A DNA stretch of 64,000 nucleotides from Hyphomicrobium sulfonivorans (GTDB taxonomy: Bacteria; Pseudomonadota; Alphaproteobacteria; Rhizobiales; Hyphomicrobiaceae): contig NZ_PZPO01000006.1 of NCBI RefSeq assembly GCF_013306565.1, positions 248,001-312,000 of the forward strand, in the 5' to 3' direction. The notes beneath the pieces are model-generated. The model saw nothing but the letters and a program-made list of their open reading frames with translations. It had not been told where the DNA came from and searched no databases. Made by a program: the position numbers and the translations under genes. Positions 25,559 through 35,630 of the stretch are shown here, piece after piece (position 1 is the stretch's first letter; each line of letters opens with the position of its first letter).

Positions 25559-26998
25559 ATGCATATTCATCCAGTACTTCTATGCGGCGGTTCCGGCACC
25601 CGGCTGTGGCCGTTGTCGCGTCAAAGCTATCCCAAACAGTTCTCGCGCCTGATCGGTGATGAAAGCCTGTTTCAGCAGGCGGCGCGGCGGCTGTGCGGGC
25701 CGGGATATGCTGCGCCTGTCGTGGTGACGGGCAACGATTTCCGTTTCATCGTGACGGAGCAACTGGCGGCAGTTGAGATTGCTCCACAGGCGATCCTGAT
25801 CGAGCCCGATGGCCGCAACACTGCGCCTGCCGTTCTTGCCGCCGCGCTCGTTCTGGCGCAGAGCAACGCGGACGCGTTGATGCTGGTGGCGCCATCCGAT
25901 CACGTTGTTCCCGACGCGCAGGCTTTCCGCACTGCTGTAGCTGCTGCTGTGCCGCGTGCGCGCGCTGGCGATCTGGTGACGTTTGGCATTGTGCCGACGC
26001 GTCCGGAAACTGGCTATGGGTATCTTGAACTGGCGGCGGACGGACGTATCGATGCCGATGATCCGCAGCGGTTGGCGAGGTTCGTGGAAAAGCCGGACGC
26101 TGAGCGCGCCGCCGCGATGGTCGCGGCCGGAAACTTTCTCTGGAACGCGGGCATTTTTCTCTTCACCGCGCGGACACTGATTGATGCGTTTCGCGCGCAT
26201 GCGCCGGACATTCTGGCGCCGGTTGAATCATCCGTTGCCGAGGCGACCACGGATCTTGGCTTTACGCGGTTTGCGCCCGAGCCGTGGGCGCGAGTGCCGT
26301 CCAACTCGATCGATTATGCGATCATGGAAAAGGCTTCGAACCTTGCGGTGATGCCTTATCGCGCCGGATGGTCCGACCTCGGCGGCTGGGAAGCTGTGTG
26401 GCAGGAGACCGGGCCCGATGGCGCTGGCAATGTGTGCTCGGAGCACGCAACGGCGATCGACTGCGAGGGTTCGCTGCTGCGTTCGGAATCGGAACGGATC
26501 GAGCTTGTCGGCATCGGTTTGAAAGACATCGTTGCCATTGCTACGGCTGATGCCGTGCTCGTTGCGCCGAAGTCGGAAAGTCAGCGCGTGAAGGAAGCGG
26601 TGACTGCGTTGCAGTTGGCCGACCGGCGTCAGGCAACGACATTCCCCATCGACCATCGGCCGTGGGGCTGGTTTGAAAGTTTGGCTATTGGACCGCGCTT
26701 TCAGGTGAAGCGCATTGTGGTTCATCCCGGCGCGGCGCTGTCATTGCAGTCACACCATCACCGTTCGGAACATTGGATTGTCGTTGAAGGCACAGCCAAG
26801 GTCACAATCGATGGCGAGACCAAACTGGTGACCGAGAACCAGTCTGTCTATGTGCCGCTCGGTTCGATCCATCGCATGGAAAACCCCGGCAAGGTGGCGA
26901 TGGTGCTGATTGAAGTGCAGACCGGCAGTTATCTCGGCGAGGACGACATCACCCGCTACGAGGACGTTTACGCGCGCGGGCAGGGCGCGAAGGGATAA
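25559..26998 (+). CDS. manC: Mannose-1-phosphate guanylyltransferase / mannose-6-phosphate isomerase
   Basis: 479 residues, the bifunctional type II PMI (ManC/AlgA/CpsB). The N-terminal nucleotidyltransferase has LLCGGSGTRLWPLSRQSYPK and FVEKPD. The C-terminal cupin isomerase has FQVKRIVVHPGAALSLQ followed by HHHRSEHWIVVEGTAKV. It produces GDP-mannose for exopolysaccharide, LPS or glycolipid. A TTG at 25553 is an alternative start. No other mannose genes are adjacent. Full length is normal for the family. Confidence 0.93.
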   Translation: MHIHPVLLCGGSGTRLWPLSRQSYPKQFSRLIGDESLFQQAARRLCGPGYAAPVVVTGNDFRFIVTEQLAAVEIAPQAILIEPDGRNTAPAVLAAALVLAQSNADALMLVAPSDHVVPDAQAFRTAVAAAVPRARAGDLVTFGIVPTRPETGYGYLELAADGRIDADDPQRLARFVEKPDAERAAAMVAAGNFLWNAGIFLFTARTLIDAFRAHAPDILAPVESSVAEATTDLGFTRFAPEPWARVPSNSIDYAIMEKASNLAVMPYRAGWSDLGGWEAVWQETGPDGAGNVCSEHATAIDCEGSLLRSESERIELVGIGLKDIVAIATADAVLVAPKSESQRVKEAVTALQLADRRQATTFPIDHRPWGWFESLAIGPRFQVKRIVVHPGAALSLQSHHHRSEHWIVVEGTAKVTIDGETKLVTENQSVYVPLGSIHRMENPGKVAMVLIEVQTGSYLGEDDITRYEDVYARGQGAKG

Positions 26999-27193
26999 GC
27001 GTCGTTGACTGAGGTGCGTCGGCGATTGATTTGTCCGGCGCGCGTTAGTGCATTGCCGGAAGCTGATTGTAGCCTGCTTCCTTGCTGCCGATAATTGCAT
27101 CGGAGCCCGATTGTATTTTTCAGGCCGGATAAACATCTAGAGGACTTAGATGGCCGGGGCGCCCGAGGGTGTGGACCCTATAGTGGAGTACGC

Positions 27194-27454
27194 ATGATGG
27201 GCTTCGTTCGATTGATTGTTGCGGCGGGAGTGGGCGCCTGCATGTTGGCGCCGTCCGCTGTTTTGGCCGACTCCTATTGGGAAGTTGAAGCCGCGCGTGC
27301 CAACGCCAGAGCGGGCGGACCGACCAATGCGCGGGATGCGGAGTTGCTGAACCGGTATGGCTGCCTGAGCGGCACCAGAAGTCGTTTCTGTGAAGCACAA
27401 GCCGCCGGTGAGCGGCCTGTTTATCGCTCGCAACGGCGCAAGGCACGTCGCTGA
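27194..27454 (+). CDS. Small exported protein, unknown
   Basis: 86 residues. GGAG precedes the ATG at 27194. The signal peptide (VRLIVAAGVGACMLAPSAVL) is cleaved after about ALA-D. The mature part is basic with two cysteines (YGCLSGTRSRFCEAQ), likely one disulfide, and ends RRKARR. No family recognised. The longer upstream frame to 27095 has no export signal at its start, so the shorter one is preferred. Confidence 0.6.
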   Translation: MMGFVRLIVAAGVGACMLAPSAVLADSYWEVEAARANARAGGPTNARDAELLNRYGCLSGTRSRFCEAQAAGERPVYRSQRRKARR

Positions 27455-27671
27455 TCGTCTGGCACTGATGTTCGTCTGGATAGTCGCCGGACAGGTTCGT
27501 TGTGCGCAACATGCACAAACATTGTGCGGAATTTTCTGCGTGAATGTGTTGGCGATAGCCGCATGTAGATTTAGTCTCTCATAAGACAATGCGCGTACGC
27601 TCGCAGTTTTGGAGCTGACGTACGTGTGACGTGCGTCGTTGGCCTTTCGCACATTGCCGGTGGTCGTACAT

Positions 27672-29051
27672 ATGGAAAAGATTCTTACGACAGTACTTGC
27701 CCGTCTTGTGAAGCGCGGCTCGTTGGTGGTGGTGAGCGCCAGCGGCAAGGAATACACACTGGGTGACGGGACAGGCGAAGAAGTGCGCGTGCGCTTCATG
27801 GATCGCGGTGCTGAGCGCGCTGTAGCGCTAAATCCGGAATTGCGGCTCGGCGAAATGTTCATGGATGGCCGCTTTGTCGTCGAGCGAGGCACGATCTACG
27901 ATTTTCTTGAGCTGGTCATGCGCGATGCGGCGGTTGAAGATCGCTCGCTGGCGACGCGCATGCTGGGCAAGCTGCGGATGGCGACGCGGCGCGCCGTGAG
28001 CGCCAACAGCCGCTGGCGCTCCCGTCGCAATGTCGCCCACCATTACGATCTCGATCACCGTCTGTATGATCTGTTTCTCGATCCGGACAAGCAATACAGC
28101 TGCGCCTATTATGAGCGCCCGGGATGCACGCTGGAAGAAGCGCAGGCATCGAAAAAGCGGCTGGTTGCGGCCAAGCTGCTGGTCGAGCCCGAAAGCAGGG
28201 TGCTGGATATCGGCTGCGGCTGGGGTGGGCTGGGCCTTTATATGAAGCGCGTTGCGGGCGCGCGGCAGGTGTATGGCGTTACGCTTTCCACCGAGCAGCT
28301 TGAAGTGGCGCGGGCGCGGGCGGAAGCTGCTGGCGTGGCCGACAGCGTGCGCTTTGTGCTGCAGGATTATCGCGAGCTTGAGGGCAGCTTCGACCGGATC
28401 GTGTCGGTTGGCATGTTTGAGCATGTGGGACCGAAGTATTATCCGGCCTACTTCAACAAATGCCGTCAGGTGCTGAAGCCCGATGGCGTGATGGTGCTGC
28501 ATACCATCGGCCATATGGATGGGCCGTGGTATCCGAATCCGTGGCTGGACAAGTACATCTTCCCCGGCGGCCAGCTGCCGGCGCTGTCTGAAATTGTGCC
28601 AGCGATTGAGCGCGCAGGACTGATGGTGACGGATGTTGAATGCCTGCGCATGCATTATGCTGAAACGCTGCTGGATTGGCGCAAGCGTTTCATGGCGCGT
28701 CGCGATGAGGCCAAGGCGCTTTATGACGAGCGCTTCTGTCTGATGTGGGAGTATTACCTAGCGGCCTGTGAAGCGGCGTTCCGCTTCCAGAACGTAGCTG
28801 TGTTCCAGGTTCAGTGTGTGCGCCGCGCCGATGCGGTGCCGCTGACGCGCGATTATATCGCTGAGCGATATGAAGACCTGCGGATGCGCGAGGCAGAGCT
28901 GGCGCGGGCTGAGGCGGTGCGCGGCGGCAATGATGGCGTGGAGCGTATCCGGCCTGAGGTTGTCCGGGCGGAGCAGCGCGAGAGCGGTGTTGCGGCTGAC
29001 AAGGGGTTGGGCGGCGCCGAGCCAACGCCGATCCGCAAGCAGCAGCAGTAA
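27672..29051 (+). CDS. cfa: Cyclopropane-fatty-acyl-phospholipid synthase
   Basis: 459-residue SAM-dependent enzyme that adds a methylene bridge across double bonds of membrane phospholipid acyl chains. The CFA signature is clear: HHYDLDHRLYDLFLDPDKQY, SCAYYERPGCTLEEAQ, the SAM site VLDIGCGWGGLGLY, and SVGMFEHVGPKYYPAYF. The N-terminal 130 residues are the family's lipid-binding lead domain. The Gln/Arg-rich C-terminal tail (ERIRPEVVRAEQRESG onward) is longer than usual. Start at 27672 because upstream codons are not family-like. Confidence 0.92.
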   Translation: MEKILTTVLARLVKRGSLVVVSASGKEYTLGDGTGEEVRVRFMDRGAERAVALNPELRLGEMFMDGRFVVERGTIYDFLELVMRDAAVEDRSLATRMLGKLRMATRRAVSANSRWRSRRNVAHHYDLDHRLYDLFLDPDKQYSCAYYERPGCTLEEAQASKKRLVAAKLLVEPESRVLDIGCGWGGLGLYMKRVAGARQVYGVTLSTEQLEVARARAEAAGVADSVRFVLQDYRELEGSFDRIVSVGMFEHVGPKYYPAYFNKCRQVLKPDGVMVLHTIGHMDGPWYPNPWLDKYIFPGGQLPALSEIVPAIERAGLMVTDVECLRMHYAETLLDWRKRFMARRDEAKALYDERFCLMWEYYLAACEAAFRFQNVAVFQVQCVRRADAVPLTRDYIAERYEDLRMREAELARAEAVRGGNDGVERIRPEVVRAEQRESGVAADKGLGGAEPTPIRKQQQ

Positions 29052-29253
29052 TTAGCCATTTTTGACTTTTCGCCAGCGTGTGTGGCCGGGCATCCGCTTG
29101 GAAAGCCAGCAGCATTTGACTATAGTTGCGCAGGCACGGGCACACCCGTGGCTAAAGTGTATCAGGCGCCCGGCCGCGGGCGGGGGGATCCAGGGGACAG
29201 GGTCTCGGCAACAGTAGCGTAACAGCGCTCAATGCGGAGGCGCACGAGTTCGT

Positions 29254-30639
29254 ATGAGATGCCATCCGGCACGGTGGCTGTGGGGGCTCATTCCGGTTGC
29301 GATGTTGAGCTGGCTCGCCATCCATGTCGAGACAGATGCCATCGAAGCCGAGCTCGAACAGCGCAGCGCAGCAGCACTTGCGCGCTCCGGCCATGGCTGG
29401 GCTTCCGTGGCGTTTTCCGGCCGCGATGGATTGCTTGTTGGCTTTGCCGATAATCAGCAGCAGGTCGATACGGCCGCCAACATCGTGCGCGACCTGTGGG
29501 GCGTGCGCATGGTTAACGTGCGTGCGCGGCTGCCGGAGACGGGACGCATCCCCGCGTTCGTGGGCGATGACGCGCTGCCGGTGCCGAAAGAACCCGACGA
29601 CGGTCCGCAGCTGCTGGCGGATGAGTATCCGGTAGCGGCGCTCGGCTCGGACGAACCTTCGGAGACGCTCGCGGCGGGCGTTGCCGGTTCCATGACAGTG
29701 ACGGCGTTCAGCGGTTTTCCGATCGAGACGGTTCGCGAGCAGGCTCCCGGGCGCTCGGCCTGGCAGGCGGTTGCGACCTGGGCCGGTTATCCCGATGGCG
29801 ATGTTGGCCCGGTTGCGGAGATTCCGGAATTGCTGGCCGACCGCAAAGCGCCGCGTAGTGTCCGAGCCCGCACGGTGGCGATCTATGACATCAGGTCCGG
29901 CGCTGAGGAGGCCGAAACGGAGCCGCCTGCGCCGGAACTGAAGGGGCCGCCGGTGCAGGTGATGCGTTTGACGGCGCGAATGCCGGAGGCTGAGGCTTGG
30001 GCGTTTGGCCCAGCGGTGCCGGTGCTGGAGCCGGGCGAGACGGTGACGGCGTGGGATGTCGATGAGCCGGAGCCCGAACCGGAAATTGCCGCGCTGGAGC
30101 CGGAACCAGAACCAGAACCGCTGATCGAGGTTGCGCCAAGGCCCGAACCGAAGCCCAAACCCGTCCGCAGGGTCGAGCGCCCTGCTGCGGAACCGACTGC
30201 TCCGCGCTTTGACACCGCTGCGTTACCGCAAAGCAACAGCGACCCGAATGCGGGCTGCATTCTGGGCGTGCTGGAGGCAGCCGAACGGGTGGAAGTGCAT
30301 TTCGCCCATGGTGTTGCGCGTCTCGACCGGATTGAAAAATCGATACTCGATCAACTGGTTGATGCGTTGCTTGGATGTCCCTACGCGTCGCTGCGAATTT
30401 CCGGTCACGCGGATTCAACGGGCAGACCGCGCAGCAATCTGGCACTGTCAAAACGCCGTGCACGTGCCGTTGTAGCGTATATGGTCGATAGGGGTATTGA
30501 CGCCGAGAGGCTAACCGCCGTTGGCTTTGGCGACACGCAACCCGTCGCGCCGAACACCACGTGGACCAACCGGGCGAAAAATCGCCGTGTCGAGGTGATC
30601 GTCATGGTGCGAAGGACGGCTGCGGGGGCGAAGGGATAG
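29254..30639 (+). CDS. OmpA-family envelope protein with BON-like N-terminus
   Basis: 461 residues. An N-terminal signal or anchor (WLWGLIPVAMLSWLAIH) is followed by a BON-like fold (residues about 30-95, SGRDGLLVGFADNQQQVDTA then VRDLWGVRMVNVRARLP). A long acidic/Pro-rich linker with repeated EPEPEP leads to a C-terminal OmpA-like peptidoglycan-binding domain (LRISGHADSTG, LSKRRARAVVAYMVDRGI, NRRVEVIV). BON plus OmpA together occur in envelope proteins such as mycobacterial ArfA. It is first in a probable operon with a 32-residue membrane peptide and the five-repeat protein. Confidence 0.85.
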   Translation: MRCHPARWLWGLIPVAMLSWLAIHVETDAIEAELEQRSAAALARSGHGWASVAFSGRDGLLVGFADNQQQVDTAANIVRDLWGVRMVNVRARLPETGRIPAFVGDDALPVPKEPDDGPQLLADEYPVAALGSDEPSETLAAGVAGSMTVTAFSGFPIETVREQAPGRSAWQAVATWAGYPDGDVGPVAEIPELLADRKAPRSVRARTVAIYDIRSGAEEAETEPPAPELKGPPVQVMRLTARMPEAEAWAFGPAVPVLEPGETVTAWDVDEPEPEPEIAALEPEPEPEPLIEVAPRPEPKPKPVRRVERPAAEPTAPRFDTAALPQSNSDPNAGCILGVLEAAERVEVHFAHGVARLDRIEKSILDQLVDALLGCPYASLRISGHADSTGRPRSNLALSKRRARAVVAYMVDRGIDAERLTAVGFGDTQPVAPNTTWTNRAKNRRVEVIVMVRRTAAGAKG

Positions 30640-30648
30640 GGGAGACCG

Positions 30649-30747
30649 ATGGACTATCTCATCGTCAATCTCGGCTGGTACATCGCCGGTGCGTTTTTGA
30701 TCGGCTTCGTTGTTTCGTGGATTTTGTGTGCGCGGGTGGATGGCTAA
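30649..30747 (+). CDS. Small single-pass membrane protein (32 aa)
   Basis: MDYLIVNLGWYIAGAFLIGF and then VVSWILCARVDG. Starts 9 bp after the OmpA-family stop with GGGGAGA spaced correctly. It is one hydrophobic helix with short tails, most likely an accessory peptide of the adjacent envelope proteins. Too short for database evidence by eye, but the ribosome site and composition support translation. Confidence 0.6.
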   Translation: MDYLIVNLGWYIAGAFLIGFVVSWILCARVDG

Positions 30748-30792
30748 CCGCACCGGGATGCGGCTGGTCTGTTTGTGGGGGAGTGGGAAGTT

Positions 30793-33552
30793 ATGTCGGA
30801 GTTGGCTTGGCAGGCGTGTCTGCTTTTGGCCGCGGCCTTCTTTTTCGGAGCCGTCCTGGCCTGCGGGCTGAAACGCCACTTCTATTATAGCCGCGCCAGT
30901 AAGGCAGCCGCCATTGCCGCCGTAGGCACGGCATACGCAGCCGCCCCCGGAGAACCGCGCATCGAGGTGACGCCCCGCGCTGAGGTGGACGATCGCTTCA
31001 ATCGGGCCATCAGTGGCCAAATCGCTGCTGGCGCCCGCCGTGATTTCATCCCGCACACCGCACTGCCAGTGTTGGGCCCCAACTTCGTTCCCATTCCGAA
31101 GCATGGCGAGGGTGGCGTCGGGGCAGCCGTTGCGAGCGTGATTGCAGCCGGGGGCGTCGCAGCCGCCGCTGCCGCCATCGTTCCGGTGGCGCCGGCCCGT
31201 GGCGATGACCTGACGCGTATTCGCGGCATCGATCAGGTCATGCAGAAGCAGCTGCATGATCGCGGAATTACGAGCTTTGCGGCATTTGCTGCGTTGAGCG
31301 ATGATGAAGTGAAGGCGGTTGAAGACGGGCTCGGCGTTGCGCGCGGGCGGGCTGCCACCGACAACTGGCTGCGCTCGGCCCAGGTGCTGGCCGCTGGCGG
31401 TCTGACCTATTACGCGCTGCGTGCCGATAGCGGCGTTCCGGTGCCTGCATTCACCGTTCCGGTTGCGACGGCTGCCCAGCCTGTTGCGATCAAGCCGATT
31501 GAGCTTGGTTCGCTGCCGCGCATCGTGGGCACCGATCCGCATCAGGATCTGACGCGCATCCATGCAGTTGATACCGGCATTGAGGGCGAGCTGAACCGCC
31601 TTGGCGTGGTGCGGTATGAGCATGTCGCGGCGCTTAATGACACCGACGTGCAGACGATTAGCGAGCGGCTGGATCTGGGCGATCGTGTTGTGAGCGAGAA
31701 CTGGCGCGGACAGGCACGTGTTCTCGCTGAAGGCGGCACGACATATCAGATGCTGAAGCGCAATCGCGGATCGGCCGCTGCAACGGCTGCTGCTTCCGCC
31801 GCAGCAGTGGCTGCGGTTGCGGCACGGATCGGTGGACGCCCGGCAACTGAGGCTGCTCTGCCCGCTTCGTCGCCGACTGCTGTGGTTGTTGCCGAAGAGA
31901 CGATTGCCGAGCCTGTTGCCGTTGAGCAGGAAGTTGATGCCCCAGTCGCTGTTGTCGAGCCTGCAACAACAGAGCCAGCTCCGATTGAGTCGGAACCTGA
32001 GCCGGAGGACATGGCACCCGTAGTAACGGATGCCGTCGCCGACCATGCAAATGTTGACTTGGCAGCTGCCGCCGCCGCTACGCTTGCTGCTGCTGCTGCT
32101 GCTGCTGCTGCGGACGAGGCGCCTGCTCCCGTCGTCGAAAGCGCGGTCAGCGTACTGACTGTGCCTGCGGATGACTTTACCCGCATCCGGGGCATCGACA
32201 TCGCGATGCAGAGCCAGATCCACGAACTGGGCATTACGCGGTTCTATGAGCTGGCGTCGCTTTCGGCAGAGGATGTCGAAGAATTCGAAGAGGTGCTCGA
32301 AATCGAGCGTGGTCGTGTGGCGCACGAAAACTGGTTGCGCCAGGCGCACATTCTTGCGACCGGCGGTGAAACCTATTACGCGCGCCGCGCTGACAGCGGC
32401 GATCCGGTGCCGCCGTTTACAGTGCCGATGCATTCAACGGCAAGCGGTTCGGCTGCTGCCGAAACACGGCATCAGCCCGAAGCGCCGGGAACGCTGCCGC
32501 GCGAGCTTTCCGCACGTGGCCCGAGCGATGACCTGACGCGCATCCGTGGCGTCGATGTTGGCATGCGCCGCGCTCTGAACGAGCTGGGCATCCGCCATTT
32601 CCGTCAGCTTGCATCGCTCAACGCGACGGATGTTGCCGACCTCAGCGCGCATTTTGGTCTGGGCAATCGGATCGTAGATGAAAACTGGCTCGGGCAGGCC
32701 GCAGTGCTGGCGCGGGGCGGCGAGACCTATTATGCGCGCCGCCATGATCTGGCGACCGCAGCCGCTGCCGCTGCGATTGTTGTTCCCTCGGCAACGGTAG
32801 CTTCGCTGTTGCCGGAACTTGCAAACGTCCCGGAACCGGAGCCGGAAAATGTGTCTGAGGTTGTCGCCGACGTGGCGCCAGCAGTGGAGCAGATCGCCGA
32901 GCCGGCTTCGGCGGAAGCAGTGGCAGCCGTTGAGGAGATAATCGCCGCGGTGAGCGGGGCATCGGCCGCGCATGAAGCCGAGCAGCAGTTGGACGAGGAA
33001 GTGCCGATCGCCGTTTACGCCGAGGCTGAATATGCCAGGGCGGCGGCGGAGGCTGAAGCGTTGGCGGATAGCGATGGTGGTGAAGCGGGTGAAGATGCGG
33101 GGCTTGCGAGCTCTGAGCCAGCCGCGCTGCCTGAGCCATCAGCAAGCGAGCCGTCTGTAAACGATGGTGTTGAGCTGGAGGCGCAGAGCCAGCAGCCGCA
33201 GCACACTCAATCACACCACACGCAACCGCATCACTCCGGCAGCGAGCTTGGGGCGCTGCGCTCGGTGCGTTCGGAGTTGCTGCTGGGCGATGCTTCGCGC
33301 GCGCTGTATCTCGATGGCAAGCCGGACGACCTGAAGCGTATTCGCGGCGTGGGCGTGCTTATCGAGCGCAAGCTGCATGAGCTTGGCGTTCATTATTTCG
33401 AGCAGATCGCCAACTGGTCGGTTGAGGACGTCGAGCACGTCAGCAATCTGCTCGATTTCCGTGGCCGCATCGAACGCGAGAACTGGATCGAGCAGGCGCG
33501 CATTCTGGCGTCGGGCGGACAGACGGAATTTTCGCGACGCGGAGATAGCTGA
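30793..33552 (+). CDS. Membrane-anchored protein with five HhH-like repeats
   Basis: 919 residues, start at 30793 (MSELAW). One N-terminal TM helix (CLLLAAAFFFGAVLACGL) is followed by five repeats of about 75 residues beginning DDLTRIRGID and ending L-A-x-G-G-x-T-Y-Y-A-R-R. They start at 31204, 31543, 32170, 32527 and 33325. Each has the short helix-hairpin-helix pattern R-I-R-G-[IV]-[DG]...L-x-x-x-G-[IV] and then R-G-R-x-x-x-E-N-W. Single copies of this module occur at the C-terminus of some alphaproteobacterial proteins such as L21 or NuoE extensions. Ala/Pro/Glu-rich linkers, including an Ala homopolymer run near 32080, separate them. Role unknown; DNA or RNA contact at the membrane is one possibility. 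Confidence 0.82.
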   Translation: MSELAWQACLLLAAAFFFGAVLACGLKRHFYYSRASKAAAIAAVGTAYAAAPGEPRIEVTPRAEVDDRFNRAISGQIAAGARRDFIPHTALPVLGPNFVPIPKHGEGGVGAAVASVIAAGGVAAAAAAIVPVAPARGDDLTRIRGIDQVMQKQLHDRGITSFAAFAALSDDEVKAVEDGLGVARGRAATDNWLRSAQVLAAGGLTYYALRADSGVPVPAFTVPVATAAQPVAIKPIELGSLPRIVGTDPHQDLTRIHAVDTGIEGELNRLGVVRYEHVAALNDTDVQTISERLDLGDRVVSENWRGQARVLAEGGTTYQMLKRNRGSAAATAAASAAAVAAVAARIGGRPATEAALPASSPTAVVVAEETIAEPVAVEQEVDAPVAVVEPATTEPAPIESEPEPEDMAPVVTDAVADHANVDLAAAAAATLAAAAAAAAADEAPAPVVESAVSVLTVPADDFTRIRGIDIAMQSQIHELGITRFYELASLSAEDVEEFEEVLEIERGRVAHENWLRQAHILATGGETYYARRADSGDPVPPFTVPMHSTASGSAAAETRHQPEAPGTLPRELSARGPSDDLTRIRGVDVGMRRALNELGIRHFRQLASLNATDVADLSAHFGLGNRIVDENWLGQAAVLARGGETYYARRHDLATAAAAAAIVVPSATVASLLPELANVPEPEPENVSEVVADVAPAVEQIAEPASAEAVAAVEEIIAAVSGASAAHEAEQQLDEEVPIAVYAEAEYARAAAEAEALADSDGGEAGEDAGLASSEPAALPEPSASEPSVNDGVELEAQSQQPQHTQSHHTQPHHSGSELGALRSVRSELLLGDASRALYLDGKPDDLKRIRGVGVLIERKLHELGVHYFEQIANWSVEDVEHVSNLLDFRGRIERENWIEQARILASGGQTEFSRRGDS

Positions 33553-33903
33553 AGCTCGGCGGGTTGTGCGGGTGCGCCTGATCGTTCGCTGCGGGTTTGC
33601 CGCGGCGGACGCTGGTGACAGTCGCCGGGTTGGTGCTGTTTGAAGTCAGTGCCGTTGCATCTGACGCCGCCGCCGCGCCGCTGTTCCGTTGCGCGTTGGT
33701 TGGTCGGTTGCTGGATCGCCGCTTGCTCCGGCGCAAAGACCGGCGCGTGCCTGCCCGTCATATTGGCCAGAAATATTGTGGTGATGCGGGATGCAATCGC
33801 CAACGCCAGACGTTTGTCGGGGCGGGCTGCGGCTGTTATAGCCGCATTTAACATTGCGCCCGCATTGATAATCTGAGCCAGCGCATACCGATGGGGTGAG
33901 CCG
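33553..33903. other. Intergenic region, nothing recognised
   Basis: About 350 bp, GC-rich, without protein-like frames or clear signals. The downstream start has GGGGTGAGCC before it. Confidence 0.4.
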
Positions 33904-35475
33904 ATGGGTGATTCAGTATTCACCTTCGCCGATGAAGAAGAGCGCGATGTCTGCGCTTTGCTGGGCGATCCGGCGACCTACGGCGTTGACCGGGTGGATG
34001 TGGTCGAGACCCATATCGGGCGCGTGTTTCTGGCCGGGGATGACGCCTACAAACTGCGCAAGCGGGTGAACTTCGGCTTTGTCGATTTCTCGACGCTGGA
34101 AGCGCGCTACGCCGCTGCTCTACGCGAACTGGAGCTCAATCGGCCGCATGCGCCGCGCATGTATCATGGCCTGCGTCCGATCGTGCGGTGTGATGGCCAG
34201 CTTCAACTGGGTGCGGCCGATGGGCCTGTCGCGGGCGAGATCGTCGACTGGCTGGTGCATATGCGGCGCTTTCCGCAGGAAGCTGTGCTCAGCTTCAAGG
34301 CGCAGCAGGGCCCGCTGGGTGATGCGCTGGCCAAGGCGTTGGCCGATATGGTGGCGCGGTACCATCAGGACAGCCCCATTGCGACGCTGTGCGATGGCGC
34401 CGGGCGGATGCAGGCGGTGGTGGAGCAACTTGCTACGGCGCTGGCGACCGAGCGGCCGCAGATTGCCCGCGGGCTGCGCGGCGCGTTCGATACCGTGCGC
34501 GCACAACTTGCCGAACGCGGCAATGCCGGCTGCGTGCGCCGCTGCCATGGCGACCTGCATCTGGGCAACATCGTACTGATTGATGGTCAGCCAATTCCGT
34601 TCGATGCGCTTGAGTTCAGCGAGGCGCTTGGCACCATCGATGTGCTTTACGATCTGGCGTTTCTGCTGATGGATCTTGAGGCGCGGGGCGATCATGCGGC
34701 GGCGAACGCCGTGTTCAACGCTTACTGTGCGTTTGAACCTTTAGGCGGCGAAATCGAGGGACTGGCGTGTCTGCCGTTGTTCCTGGCTTGCCGCGCCGGT
34801 GTGCGTGCCATCGTTGCTATGGCGCGGCTCAGTCAGGTGGTGGAAAGCGAACGGGCCGAGGTGGAGCGCGTCGTCGATCACTATGCGCGTCTGGTCGAGG
34901 GCTATCTGACACCATCGCCGCCGCTGCTTATTGCCGTCGGCGGATTGTCGGGAACCGGCAAGACGACACTGGCGGCCATGCTGGCGAGCCATATCGGGTC
35001 GGCGCCCGGCGCGCTGCATGTGCGCAGCGATGTTGAGCGCAAGCGGCTGTTTGGTGTGCCCGAGACGCAGAAACTCGATCGGCAGCATTATCGCGTCGCC
35101 ACCGCGCAGCGAGTTTACGGCATGCTGGAAGATCGGGCTCGGCGCGGACTGCGCATTGGCCACGCGGTGATCGTGGATGCTGTGTTTGCCAAGCCGGAGG
35201 AGCGGGCCATGGCGGCGGCTGTTGCCGAGGAGGCCGGTTGCCAGTTTGCCGGGCTTTGGCTGACGGCGCCGGAAAGCACGCTCATTCAGCGCGTGGAGCA
35301 ACGGGTCGGCGATGCTTCGGATGCGGATCGGCGCGTGGTGCGCGAGCAGCTGAAGTATGACATCGGGCCGATGGAATGGACCGAGGTTGACGCTTCGACG
35401 AGCATGGCGGCCAGTCTGGATGCGGCTCTGAATGCGCTTGCAGCTCAGGGCATAGCGCTACGTAAGCTGGGTTAG
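33904..35475 (+). CDS. Fused APH-like kinase and AAA/P-loop ATPase
   Basis: 523 residues. Residues about 1-330 are an aminoglycoside-phosphotransferase-like domain (COG2187 type) with RRCHGDLHLGNIVLIDG (catalytic H-G-D about residue 213) and FDALEFSEALGTIDVLYDLA. Residues about 340-520 are a predicted kinase (COG0645 type) with the P-loop GGLSGTGKTTLAAMLAS and an R-S-D-V-E-R-K-R motif. This fusion is widespread in Proteobacteria; the substrate is not known and antibiotic resistance should not be assumed. It stands alone. Confidence 0.87.
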   Translation: MGDSVFTFADEEERDVCALLGDPATYGVDRVDVVETHIGRVFLAGDDAYKLRKRVNFGFVDFSTLEARYAAALRELELNRPHAPRMYHGLRPIVRCDGQLQLGAADGPVAGEIVDWLVHMRRFPQEAVLSFKAQQGPLGDALAKALADMVARYHQDSPIATLCDGAGRMQAVVEQLATALATERPQIARGLRGAFDTVRAQLAERGNAGCVRRCHGDLHLGNIVLIDGQPIPFDALEFSEALGTIDVLYDLAFLLMDLEARGDHAAANAVFNAYCAFEPLGGEIEGLACLPLFLACRAGVRAIVAMARLSQVVESERAEVERVVDHYARLVEGYLTPSPPLLIAVGGLSGTGKTTLAAMLASHIGSAPGALHVRSDVERKRLFGVPETQKLDRQHYRVATAQRVYGMLEDRARRGLRIGHAVIVDAVFAKPEERAMAAAVAEEAGCQFAGLWLTAPESTLIQRVEQRVGDASDADRRVVREQLKYDIGPMEWTEVDASTSMAASLDAALNALAAQGIALRKLG

Positions 35476-35630
35476 AGCCAGAGCGCGATCGGTTTGCATC
35501 GTATCACGATGCGATGTTCACGGTGCGAAGGGACTATGCGGGCACGGCAGAATGCAGGCGGCTGATGGGCGCTGCACGTGCAAACGTCCGCTAGGCTGTT
35601 GCATCCTGAGACTTGCGTGGAGCTTCGTTC

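Noticed and set aside
30511-32433. 640-codon minus-strand frame
   Set aside because: Antisense to the OmpA-family and five-repeat genes; high GC keeps antisense frames open, and the sense proteins are recognisable.
33904-35475. Aminoglycoside resistance gene
   Set aside because: The APH fold is shared by many kinases; the fusion to a COG0645-type ATPase is a widespread uncharacterised family.
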